DNA from: Branchiostoma floridae
Taxonomy: Eukaryota; Chordata; Leptocardii; Amphioxiformes; Branchiostomatidae
NCBI RefSeq assembly: GCF_000003815.2
Contig: NC_049997.1
Span: forward strand, 10,852,738 to 10,916,737
Direction of reading: 5' to 3'
DNA length: 64,000 bases
The translations under genes were made by a program, and so were the position numbers. The notes under the pieces were generated by a model. That model ran no database searches and was not told where the DNA came from. It saw only the letters and a list, made by a program, of their open reading frames with translations. Of the stretch, positions 11,822 to 24,744 are shown in pieces (position 1 is the stretch's first letter; each line of letters opens with the position of its first letter).

Positions 11822-12044
11822 TGTAACGCTAGTTCACCTTTATCCACGGGGTAACCTTTATCCGTTGTATATAAAATCAGAGTATTTAGGGATATCAAGT
11901 CGACAAACGGCTGTTTCCAACTGGAGTGCTATGAAAATATGGCAATTTCAAACCAAAGTCCGTCGACTAGATTCTCCTAAGTATCTTCTTTTTGAAAACA
12001 ACGGATAAAGGTCACCATGTGGATAAAGGTGAACTACTGTTACA
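11822..12044. mobile_element. Foldback MITE, TAGTTCACCTTTATCC family (copy 1)
   Basis: About 223 bp with long inverted arms: GTAACGCTAGTTCACCTTTA on the left and its reverse complement (AAAGGTGAACTACTGTTAC) on the right; TATCCGTTG / CAACGGATA lies further in. Further copies at 17446-17669, 20178-20384, 55161-55383 and a right end at 21131-21178. Confidence 0.8.
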
Positions 12045-12577
12045 GCAAAACCGGACTGTATTCATCTAAGTATATAAGAACGTGTGTATATGTAACATGT
12101 TGTGTGCTAGTTTTACAATTGATTATCACTCAATAACATCAACTGAATATGTCAGCTGCAGTAATTAGATTTAGATTAAACGTTCCTCCATGTGTACATA
12201 CATAATAGCATAGAATTTCATTGTCTTAAAATTAGAGATATCAGCATGATAACAAATATACAGCGATTTTCTTTTTCTTCTATTTATATGTTTCATTATG
12301 GATATCTGCTACTAGGCGTTTACTTAATCTGTATCATATAATCTGTTGACTAGTATTATGTCTATGATATATTGATATGATTCAACAGTATGATTCAACA
12401 GTGACTTTCATTTCCGACGGTACTGGACATATACTACAGTGACAGGTGGATTTTGTGCGTGTGGTACTACAAACAAACAAACAAACAAACAAACAAACAA
12501 AGAAGTGATAAGATTCCGGTCTAAGAGTATATACTCCATATCAGTAAAGTTTTAACGTTATCAGTGGAGTCCTGAGT
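12045..12577. other. 3' flank of SMCT gene A
   Basis: AT-rich sequence with a short (CAAA)n tract at about 12472-12500. Probably includes the gene A 3'UTR. No clear antisense poly(A) hexamer was found close to the stop. Confidence 0.4.
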
Positions 12578-12760
12578 TTACAGAACAGTTAGGGCATCGT
12601 CGTCGTTAACTTTAACTGAATAATTGGCTTTAACTTCGTTGTGTAGTTTCATGTCGCCATTTTCTATGCCGCCATTTTGTTGCTCAGCGAGTTCCAGACG
12701 CTCTTTGTCGTCATGTTCAGCTTCTGCGGCTTTTTCCTGGTCTCTCTTATCCCACAGGTC
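12578..12760 (-). CDS. SLC5A8-like: SMCT A last exon, C-terminal tail ending T-V-L
   Basis: 61 codons including TAA. Begins [20 protein letters not shown], an acidic and charged cytosolic tail, and ends ALTVL. The last three residues fit the class I PDZ-ligand consensus (S/T-x-hydrophobic). Acceptor cactag. Confidence 0.85.
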   Translation of the reverse strand, partial: DLWDKRDQEKAAEAEHDDKERLELAEQQNGGIENGDMKLHNEVKANYSVKVNDDDALTVL

Positions 12761-13378
12761 CTAGTGATGGTAAAAAAACATCGACTGTAATATATCCAAT
12801 AGATACATACAAATGTTTGTAAAAATACCGCAAGGCGATCTGTTCAATGAGAGTTACTTTGAGAGTTCATTTGGCCGTATGGCCCTTCTTTTCTATAATT
12901 TGCTAAGCCTTTCTGTTGTCGGGGAAGTATATTTTCCCTAGCAACGGTTGTCATAGAAACACATTAGGCACTTTTGAAGAGTCAGAAAATTATAAATAAA
13001 ACTCCTGCTGCTTGTGACTTACACAGACTTTTATTTTATTTGGACAATTGTTACTTAAAGGTGTGCTGCTTTGTTCTTACTTCATATTTGCCTAATTTGC
13101 ATAAATTGGCACCAAGAGACATGGAGCCATGTTGTAACACCTGTACCAAAGAACACTCACTCACTCACTCACTCACTCACTCACTCACTCACTCACTCAC
13201 TCACTCACTCACTCACTCACTCACTCATTCACGCATGCTCCGGGATGGAGCAATTTAAATGATCGTCAACTGCGTCATGTCTTTGACGTCCTAAAACTAG
13301 CAACTTTACAATAAAGTTGATGTAGGAGTACCTGTTCATCATGCCGGACCCCACAGTGCAGTTTCCTCAGACAACTCA

Positions 13379-13409
<31 letters not shown>

Positions 13410-13696
13410 GCACACACACACACACACAAACGGTGGTATAATGTAGGAGTACCTGTTCATCGTGCCGGACCCCACAGTGAAGTTTCCTCAGACAGCTTCC
13501 CGGACAGCAGCAGCAGACGATATCAAAGAACGGCGAGATCAGCCTGGGGTCGAGCTCAGCAGGGTCCTGCGCACCTGGGAACGAGAAAAGGGGTCACATG
13601 CCAGTAATAACATTACAATCCATCCGGAGGTTCTTAAGTTATACTGACCACAAATTTTCGGAAACCTGTCACACGCACACACACATGCACACGCAC

Positions 13697-13731
<35 letters not shown>

Positions 13732-16700
13732 GACGCACGAACACACAACACAGACGCACACATAAACATGAACACACACACACACACAGACACACAAACA
13801 CACACACATACATACAACCACACACAACCACAAAGCACAAACATACACACACACACATACACACACACAGACTCACATACAGACACACATACAGACACAC
13901 AGTCACACCGAAAACAATAAATCCATTGTTCATGGAGGAAATTTTGCCTACCGGTTATGAAGCTGACGATCAGTCCGACTATGAGGACGGACAGCACAGC
14001 GATGAGACTGTAGTAGAGGTAGGAGACGTTGTACAGCTCCGCTAGGGGCGGTCTGGGGAAACAAAAGAAGACGAGTTACTAAGCTGTAGTATCACAAATT
14101 TCCGCTAGGCGTCGCCTTAACCAGCACCTGGTAGTACCCCTGTTGATTTTGCTGTAACTCTATAACAATGTGCATTACAATTCATCCTAAACACAGTAAT
14201 GTAAGAGCGTTTCAGCACCTGGACAGTTCAGCCCCTAGTCAGTCTGCGGAACAAGACATGCAAAGTTTGCTGTAATAACTTTGCATGTAGCACCACAAAA
14301 TTCCGCTAGGCGTCGATCGTCTTCACTAACAGCCGATATTGTTGGTGATATACTTGGTATCAACTACGATTTATGGCATATGCGCAGAACATTTCGTTAA
14401 TTAGGCAGTTCGGCCCTAGCCGATCAGGCACATATTCTAGGACGATTTGGGCTAGTAAGGGTTAGAATCAGAATCAGGGTTATTGTTATGTCTTCCGATT
14501 TCAATGTGTAACGTCAGAGGACATTACCTTTCAGGGACGTCAGACACAGCCTCTGTCGTGCTCCTAAATAATTCCGTTGCCATGGATACTGCTGACGTAG
14601 TGACGTTGGCTAAGGTCTCATTCAGGCGTTCACAGCCGGCGATGGAGACGGGCGGCCTGGGTACGATGGGTTTCCAGACCTGGGCGCCGATCCCCACCCA
14701 GAAGGTCATCACGAACCCCACCAGCATCCCTGCGTACGCTCCCTGGGGAGGTACAGAATAATGTCGATGAAGGTCCGTGAATAGTTTCATCAGGTTGGTA
14801 CGTCACTGAAAAAGAGACTCTTTTTGCACAACCATTGTTTTATTCATACCGACGTTTCGGTGACCGTCTGTCACCTTCTTCAGGGCAGTTCTGACTGGTT
14901 CATATTGTACTGCAGGACAGGTGTCGCTGTGACCGCATCTGAACTGTGAGCAGCGACACCTGTCCTGCAGTACAATGCTGTGACCGCATCGGAACTGTGA
15001 GCAGCGACACCTGTCCTGCAGTACAATGTGAACCAGTCAGAATTGCCCTGAAGAAGGTGACAGACGGTCACCGAAACGTCGGTATGAATAAAACAATGGT
15101 TGTGTAAAAAGAGTCTCTTTATTCAATGTCGATGCCAAAGGTTAGGCATCCAAACATCATTGCTTCTGTTAGCATATATATCAAAGAACATATTCGTCGC
15201 CACCAGAGAAGAACTTTTTTCAAAATGGTGAACATACCTGTCCTTGGTGCTGAACACTAGCCACAAGTATATCAATAGTATTGGCCATCATACGTGACAC
15301 AAACGCTGACACAAGATGTCCACGTGTATATAGTATTGACCGCCATACCTGTTATTGGTGCTGAACACCAGTGGCAAAAACATATTTTCATAGTACTCAC
15401 CATCATGCCTGTCCTTGGTGCTGAACGCCGTCCATATACAACTATGCCTTACTCTCTGTTTAACTGGAACGAAATACTGCCACGGATAGTGCTTTACACA
15501 GAGTATCTGGAATATACAGTTAGGTTTACTATTCATAATATTGGCCATCATACCTGTCCTTGGTGCTGAACGCCGTCCATAGGCAACTATGCCTACTCTC
15601 TGTATTACTGGAAACAAATTCTGCCACGGATAGAGTTTTACTCATAGCAACTGGAATAAACAGCAAGGTCTATTTTTCATAGTATTGGCCGTCATATCTA
15701 TCCTTGGTGATGAATTCCGTCCATATTAACTACGCCCTACTCTCTGTTTTACTGAAAACAAATTCTGCCACGGATAGAGCCTTACACATAGAAGCTGTAA
15801 TATACAGATAATTTGAAAGTCCACTTACGATAGTGTTGGCCCACGGGAAGAACATGCCGAGAGTGAAAAGGCCGAGAAGGGGACCTCCAATCATCCCAAA
15901 TATACTCAGCGCCGCCTGGATTAGGTCAATACGAAAATAAGTCACCAAAAAATTACGTTATTCTTAATATTCTCTGTTTCATGTCTTTATCTATTGAGAT
16001 TTACCACATTTGATAATCGTTAGTCCCTATATCCGTACACAAACTAAAGTACCAACTTTTTTTCCCATCATTCATCTGATCCTTCTCAAGTTAAAAAGAC
16101 CCGAAGCTTGTGTCAGGTGATCTGGATGGAAGTGTGACGTCAGCAACGGGTCGAAGATGCCCTTCAACTTGAGAAATATCAGAATGAATGACCGAGAGCT
16201 TGTTGACCGGGGGTTCCCTTTGGGTACGGAGAAAACGTTAAAAATATTCACTAATGATCGTCACAGATTGACTGTCAGTGAAATTTTGTCATTCTAAAAT
16301 GTATTAGTCATCGATTTCACACATAAAAGATAAGAAAATGACCCTGTTTTCTGACAGAGTCCTCCCCAGAGGATGGAATAACGGACACCCTCCACTATAC
16401 TCCTAGCCCAGCTCCACTATACTACTTTTGAAATTTAGTGTGTTTTTTCCCTATTTACTTGGTTAGTTTTGCTAAAATAAATGATTTTTGTGGCATCACT
16501 TTTCCAGTCGGCATTGTCTGCAAAAACTTGTGAATAGGCGTTGACAATAGTCGTTTTGCCACTTCACAACAAAGGAATCCCTATAGTGTATTATACTTGT
16601 AGTATTTGACACCTTCTGTCATTACAAAATGAGCCCAATTTCATGAAAGTGCAGCGCGTTGGTTCGGTTTGTTTTTGCCAGTCCCTCCACTATACTAAAA

Positions 16701-19700
16701 AATTCTGGGGAGAACCCTGCTTGATTATCACAAACACGACCCCACTTCAGATATGTACTGTACATCTGAGGACTAATGTTGTATCCAAACCTGTAGAACG
16801 GATCCTAGGTAGGAGGAAACCCACGCCATCAGCACCATCAAGCCGCCATAGATTGCCACTAGAGGAAAAAGAAGAAAACTGAAATATCGACACTCAGAGT
16901 AACCTGGAATCCAGTCTACCGTGGATTGGCCAGGCTACCTTCGGGACAGGAGGGTCTTTCCACCGCCTGGGTAATCTTTCACACCCGGTAGGAGTTTTGC
17001 ACTGTGGGAGTTAAATTTGCGATTTCTGCGCCGAGAACTGTTCCCATTAGCTATTCGCCAGTCTACTACTGGCCGGCTAATTATCCCACTGGGCTAAAGT
17101 CTAACCACGTGAAAATCCTACCGGGTGTTACCGATTACCCCTGCGGCTGGGAGCTACACTGGCCCCGTACAAAGCCTGCACTAACTACGGTAGGCCGAGC
17201 CAGTAGTAGAGTGGATTCCAGGTTACACTCAGAGTGGCCTCAGTCGGATGCGAGGCGTCGATCCCGTGTAATGTTTAGCTCCATACATAGAAAGGTTTTT
17301 TTTTCTTCGCATAAACCGCCTTTTAGCGTAATATATCAGTTTTGTACCATAAGCATAAGCTTCGTAAGACCGGGCAATAAGGTTGCATCCACGTATACGG
17401 AAGGGCCACTATTCCTTTCCATATGTATAGCAGAGAAATAATATTGTGTAACACTAGTTCACCTTTATCAATCGGGTAATCTATATCCGTTGCTTTTTAA
17501 ACATAGTTTTTTGAGGTATCAAGTCATAAATGTTGTTTTTTGAAATTGCAATATTTTTATAATATTGCAATTTGAAACCAAAGTCCGTCAACTTGATATT
17601 CCTGAATACCCTGTTTTTAAAAACAACGGATATAGGGTACCCTCGGATAAAGGTGAACTAGCGTTACATAAGAATACTTAGTACTTTGTAAAATCCTTAC
17701 CGAGTACTTTGGTGATAATGGTATACTGCGCTTCTGTCAGGTTCTTCTTGTAGGGTTTGACGAAATCCTCCAGCGTGACGGCAGACAGGGAGTTCAGGCC
17801 TGAAGACATGGTACTGGAAAAGGGTAAAGAAGAATGAAGTGAAACTTTGTAATTGAATTAAGACCTTTATTGTTAATTTTTGCTCTAGCAAGCCGAGTAA
17901 ATGTCACCGCAAAGACAGAGGTTACATTTAAAAGTAGCTCACTTCTTGATAATGGTGAAAATGTAGCTAGGATCGTTTGGGTTTGGCTATAGTCGGCTTG
18001 TAAAAACACATGAGAAATATATGACTTAACAAATAGTATCACTATCCACAAAACGTGTGTTGGTTGACCATATGCAATATCTCATAGTAGGACTGTATCC
18101 CAATAACCCTCTTAACGGTTACGACTTCACATACAAAGTGAAAAGCCCTCTCTCGTATACAGTCCTTGCCCAGACCATACTAAACATGTTCCGTCATGCT
18201 TCGTGGAACCACGTCTTTGGGACCTTCACCTTTGACATACCACCCATAATTCATATCGTTGTGCATGTGCAGTTAGAAACAGGTTATTGGTGAATTGCAT
18301 AACTACGCCATCAACCGATCCGTGGTTGAACTGTTTATCCCATCCCTTGAGAAAAGCCGGAAACTTAATCACCGAGCAAATTTGTCAGTAGTACTACCAG
18401 TTGGATACTGCTTTCGTCCATTAGAATCCGTCTCATTCCACCGGCAAATCTGCTTGGAGATTAGGAAAACTAACCTTAGCGCGCCTGCGAAAACAGACGA
18501 CACGAAAAGACCCGGGATGCCCGGTAGATAGCTGAGGGTCTCCATGACAGTAAACGGCATCATCTGAAAGTGATCAAAAACGCCCATTATCATCATCAAA
18601 GTGATAAACAGAGTGATAAACAATGACATAGAATGACGTTTACTTCACGACTAGCAATATTTGACCTCGAGTTCCTATGAAAGGATAAGAAAAAAAAATT
18701 GAAAAGGTTATCCCCTTTTTGCGGCCAAGAATTGTCACTTTCTTATATGGTCGCGTATTTGAAGAAGTCTCAAAGACCGGTACAGACCGCTAAGTTGTTA
18801 GTCCCTGTCACACAAGCGACGAGATTCGTCAGATCGCCAGAAGGTCACCGAATTCAGATGAAGACAAGGACAGCTTTTTAACCTTAAAATTGAAAATATC
18901 ACATTCAACGGGGATCGCTCGGCCGATTTCTAAAAACCATGCGATGATTAAGAGGAGACCGGGCGTATTATTGCTGAGACATCATTTCTAAGAGACTCAC
19001 AGACTCGTCGGACGATCAATTTGGCTGCTATGTGACAAGGGTTTTACCGCTATGTTTTCCATAACCTTGTCCGAAAATGTCGTTTGAGCTCGCATACCCG
19101 TCGTAGATCGATTCTGCTGTAACAGGGGCTTTACCACTATGTGTTATTCCCTCACCTGGTCGGATGTCTGGATGAACCCAGCAGTGATGGGGTCACAGTC
19201 GTAGTACCGAGCGTACATCACCAGTCCGCACATGGACGCCAGGGTCACGATCACAACCAGACCGAAACCGTTCAGGTACAAGGCGCTGGAAGTCAAACAT
19301 AAGAATCCTACACACACGAAAATAACACCTAACTTTATCATGCTGGTACATAAAGCGAAGGGCACAACCCGCCTTACGTGCAAATACGTGCTACCTACGT
19401 GCTAAAACATGGGAAATCTTTTGGGATCCGTAAGTGATAAGTACCGCCTCCGTACGAACTCGTAGGAAATCCGACGGATTTTGGAGCACGCAGACACGCC
19501 GCAGTATTTTACGTGCAGGCAAAACTTTGTGTGCCATCGGGCTGCGGATTCGCCAAACCACCCACCCCAAGACCCCCACAGGGGTTTGATTTAGGAAAAA
19601 TTCCTTGTTTCAATTTTAGATGAAAAACATATCATACGACGTATTTAACCACACAATGATTGCATAAACCTTTTCAGGTACAGGTACAGTTAAAAATCAC

Positions 19701-22700
19701 GAAAGCTCTATAAAAGCTAAATGTTATGGTAAAGAAAGATATACAGTAGAACTGCGATTTAGATAAGAACCGTCAAATAAGAACAAAATGGCGGACTCAC
19801 ATTTGCGCACGTGACTTCTTCTCCACGCTGAGGTACCTCTGCACCTGGGACTGGTTCACACCAAATATGGCAACCCAGGTGAACAGCCCGCCAATCAGCA
19901 CGCTCCACGTACTGTGACGTACTCTGGGGTCCGGGTCAAAGCTGGGACAAACGTTAGAGACTGTGAATACATGTACTTTAACAGAGGCTGGCGTGCGTAA
20001 AATAAGTCCTTAGATGTAGTGTGTATGTAAATTTCAAGGGGGGGGGGGGGGTTCGTATTGACTTTTTAAAGGTTTTTCAAAGAAACCAAGAAACTTTTGA
20101 AGGCTTTAAAAAATTAAACAAAGCCCAGACAACCCAATGTCAATCATGAATATAAAAACATGACGATATTTGAAAAACAGTTAGTTCACCTTTATCCGCG
20201 GGATAACCTATGCCCGTTGTTTGTTAAAAGCTGGGCATTTAGGGATATCAGGTCAACGACAACGGACGGTAGTTTCTAACTTCAATGAAATAACTGTCCG
20301 TTGACGGACATCACTAAATACCTAGTTTGTAAAAAAAACAACGGATATACGTTACCCCGTGGTTAATTGCAAACTAGAGTTAACAAACATTTTATCCCCC
20401 CTTACTTGAAGAATTCAACCCTCTCCCCTCTCTCTGCGATCCGCCAGATCTCAGCAAAGCCGCCTTCGTTGATGCTCCCCTGGATGATGACGGCGAGAAA
20501 CCCCGCCAGCATCACACACACCTGGAACGTGTCGGTCCACATCACAGCCTTCATACCGCCCTGGAGTTAACGAAATAACGAGATGTCAAAACCGAACGTT
20601 CCGCTGCAGTACCGTAACAAGACGCTAGTAGCTGAAGGCGCCCCTGGATCATCACGGTGAGAAACCCCGCCAGCATCACACACACCTGGAACGTGTCGGT
20701 CCACATCACAGCCTTCATACCGCCCTGCGATGCACACAACAATCAACAAGCATGAAAGTCAACTCCACAAGCAATGGTTCGGTTCCGGCTGTTTTTGTGT
20801 GAAGCTAGGCGTTTTTATCGGGCTCTCAGTTTTGTGCCGTTTTCTTTATGTCTCGCAGCCATAAAGGCATATATGGCGACGAGACATAACGGCACAAAAT
20901 AGAGAGCCCGATAAAAACACCTACTTACATAATTGAAATGATTAAAAAAAAACACGTCAAAAACAATCAGAGCCGATCCGGTTGGAATAATGGAATATCG
21001 GACACCATCATCAGGGTTAGAATGGCAGGACCTGCTTCTCGCTGCTGATGTAGGTGGCGCTGCAGCAGCGAGAATACCGTCCCAAACGTGTCTCAGTTTG
21101 TATCCCCCTCATCTCTGTTCATCTCTTTTACGGACAACGGATATAGGTTACCCCGCGGATAAAGGTGAACTAGTGTTAGAGGTACTCACTATGGTAGTGT
21201 AGAAAGTGCAGACGACTCCCAGTGATATCACAGCCACCCACACGTTGAGCCCGGTCACGGCTTGCAGGGCGAGGGAGGGCGCGTACAGCACTATCCCCAT
21301 GTACATCACCTGTGTGCAAATACAGCAAGGTTTGAACTATTTGTATATATAATGACAGCCAGATACAACATTGTACAACAAAAATGCTGTGAGTTCGTAT
21401 ATACTTGTTTTAAAAAGAGGGAAGAGGCATGTAAACAATATTTTTAGTAATAGCATAGCTCTAGATATACTTTATCCAATTGTTTGATTGTAGCACTACC
21501 TGTAATAGTATCTAGTCTCTAGTATCCCATGCAATACTATTGAACCACATTAGCCCATGTGGGCAGGAACATGCAAATAAAGATCTCTAATCTAAATAAT
21601 TGGCCTTCTTCTCGGCCTTATAAGAACGCTGGCTGTTATAGTTGGTGAGCGCTGATTTGCCATTTTCAACAAATGGACAACATAAATGTTGTGCAGGTCG
21701 TGTCAATAAACAAGTAAACAAACAAATATGTACAACTCACCATCTGACAGATGAATGTGAACGACCCCAGTCTTCTGATGCCGGGAGAGAACCTCCTCTC
21801 AAGGTACTACAGTAAACAAACAAACAAACAAACAGGTGAGGCAACAGGACACGAAAAACATCATCATCATTATCAATATCATCATTACTATCATTAACGA
21901 TTACGTTAAAGAGAGACCAATGAAAGAAGACACACTGGACATAGTTATAGTTCTCATAAAACAGCACTTTCAGGAGTCCATACAGCAAGAACAAAAGAAT
22001 GCTGCAGTTGGGGGCACGTAAGATAAATAAAGATATATACATGACAACTCTTTTAACAAATAACGTAGTCCAAACCCCAGTTAAAATCCAAACATATTGG
22101 GAAGAAATACTTGACATAATAATACCATGGAAACAAGTTTTTAGACTGATATACAAGACTACAATATGTCCGAGACTAAGATTTTTCCAATTTAGGATGT
22201 TACATAAATTTCTACCTACCAGAAAAATGTTATATATTTGGAAACTCTCGGACAGCCCTATTTGCATACACTGTGGAAATGAGCAAGAAGATACACTGCA
22301 TCTATTTTGGGAATGTCCAAGAGTTTCCTAATTTTGGAGAGATGTTAAGAAATGGCACAAACGAGTATCGAGTGAACCATTACACATAGATTTAGCAAGT
22401 GTAATTTTGGGTGATCTAACAGTAAATTCCCCTAGGCTGAACAATACACTAATATTAATGGCAAAATTTTTTATTTACAAACAGCAAGAAAAACACCTAT
22501 CATTAAACCTTTTTATCTCATATATTAAGACTTCTTACAAATTGGAATTTATAATAGCTTCCAGAAAGAACAAATTGGCAGTTCACTACAGTAAATGGGG
22601 AGAAATACTTCACATCATTTCTTAAACCCCTCTATTTTCTTTTTGTCTTTTGCTACTCTTGTGGTTTTGCATTATTCAATTATTTTCACTAGTATTTGAA

Positions 22701-24130
22701 GCGAAATGTTGTATTGATGGTTTCTTATGTGTCTGTACTTTATTTGAGATTATTCTTGTTTAAAGTTTACCATTAATTTACACTGATGTTACTTTTCTTA
22801 TGTAAACGATACTACCTTATACTGCTGTATTAGTTTATTTGGTTGGTATTATTTTCTTCCCGCTGTAGTATTGTTATCTATTTTTGGATCCGTGGTTTAT
22901 GTTTATGTTTTGTCTCAGTTATTGTCTCCATCTCTATTGTCATTATGTATTCTTCTGTTATTTCTGTTTATTTGAAATGCAATAAATATAAAAAAAAACA
23001 AAAAAAAAAGAATGCTGCATTCCAATGCCCAACCGAAGTGAGATTCCCATTTTTACATGAGTCGAGTGAGGAAAGTCGGGTAAAGCGCCTTTGTCAATGA
23101 CACAATATCAGTAGTATGATAGAATTCGAACCCAGGACCAATTTTACAATACAGTAGAAGCCGGATAATCGCACAGCCTATTCGCCTGCGTATTTTGTGC
23201 AATTATCCGGGTGTTGCAAAAATTATCCAGCTTGACCGCACCGGCGGTTAAGGATTTGGGGATTCCAGAAGTGTTAACAGAAGTGTGCGTTAATCCGTAG
23301 TGCAATTAACTGGCTTCTACTGTAGTAGCCTTCGGGACGGACCACCCTGCAGTTAGCCGCGTTACGCCAGACGAACCCAAGACCCCAGCAAGGGTAAATC
23401 AACAATACAATGTACAGCCTTGTTCAAGTACAGCCATGACTAAGTACAGTACATACAGCACGATAACCTTTGCCCCAGAAAACGTGCCCGTGTTGCATTG
23501 TGCCATTTATAATACTAGTATTGCTGAACAAAGTAAAGGGTTAGTGTAAATACAACCCTTCACCTTGTGAGGAATCGTGGAACTTTTTGACGACGTTGCA
23601 GCTAGCGGTGGGGTCTGTTTTGGTCCCGTTATCTTTGCTATTATCCCATGTACGTAAAATAGAATTTGCACGATAAATCTCTGATTTGATTTTCCAATGA
23701 TTGAATAAGTTACTATCAGATCAGTGTCACACTAAAACATAGATAATTTTTCAAAACTAATAGCAAAATATCAAGTACGACTTTTGAAAATGATGACTGA
23801 TGAAGAGGAGAAGCTGTAAGAAAAATGAAAATTGTTTCATGGCCCCTAAAACATGAGGGAGAGAGAGAGAGACGAACATCTGCTTGGAGGTTATTGAGAC
23901 AGTTTTGTCAGTATATTACTGGCAGCTACAAATATAATCGGACCTTCTTTGCATTTTGAAACAAAAAATGATATGTGTCGCTTCTTGACTGTACTGCTAA
24001 ACAGCCCAGAGAGAGTGAGAGAGAGGGAGAGAGGGGCATAGATGGATAAAGATAAGCGTATGTAGATATAACGTCGTCTCTGAGCTGTCATTTTCCCAAG
24101 CTACGAATAACGTATGTAGATATAACGTTA

Positions 24131-24179
<49 letters not shown>

Positions 24180-24681
24180 GGAGACTATTATTAGATGTAA
24201 ATATAGATATGTGTGTGAACTGTCAAGCGCTATTAGGAATTTTTTTCCATTGGCACTGGACTCCTCCCTCCTATCACACACACAGCACCCCTACCACCCC
24301 GTCAGAGTGACTTGCACATTCCTCGATGATAGTTGAATCTATACTTTGGACCTACACACATCGTCCTTTCATGATATGTCAACAAGAGAAGTCTTAAGGA
24401 TATTCGGCATCGTCGTCAAGTCTACAAAAGACGCCATGCATGGAGACATGTACAGACAAGTTGACAAAAGGGGTGTAACCGGTAAGTAAGACAAGGCGTC
24501 TTTACTCTCACTGTAGTGTCATATGTTACCATTGAATTGTTTATGTCTAAAAAGATAAATGGGGCATTTAACACACAGTAGGAGACCGCCTACCGTCTGT
24601 AATAAATCAATCCAGTAATTACTTCCATGGAGGGAAGTAATTCTCTCTCTCTCTCTCTTTCTATCCCTCTCTCTCTCTCTG

Positions 24682-24744
<63 letters not shown>

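Noticed and set aside
13539..13997. Long minus-strand frames rich in Cys and Val over the CA tract
   Set aside because: They are translations of a (CA)n microsatellite and overlap intact exon 12/13 of gene A; no composition or homology supports a gene.
17004..17441. 145-codon plus-strand open frame
   Set aside because: It spans a foldback element and adjoining intron sequence of gene A, with no domain or splice support.
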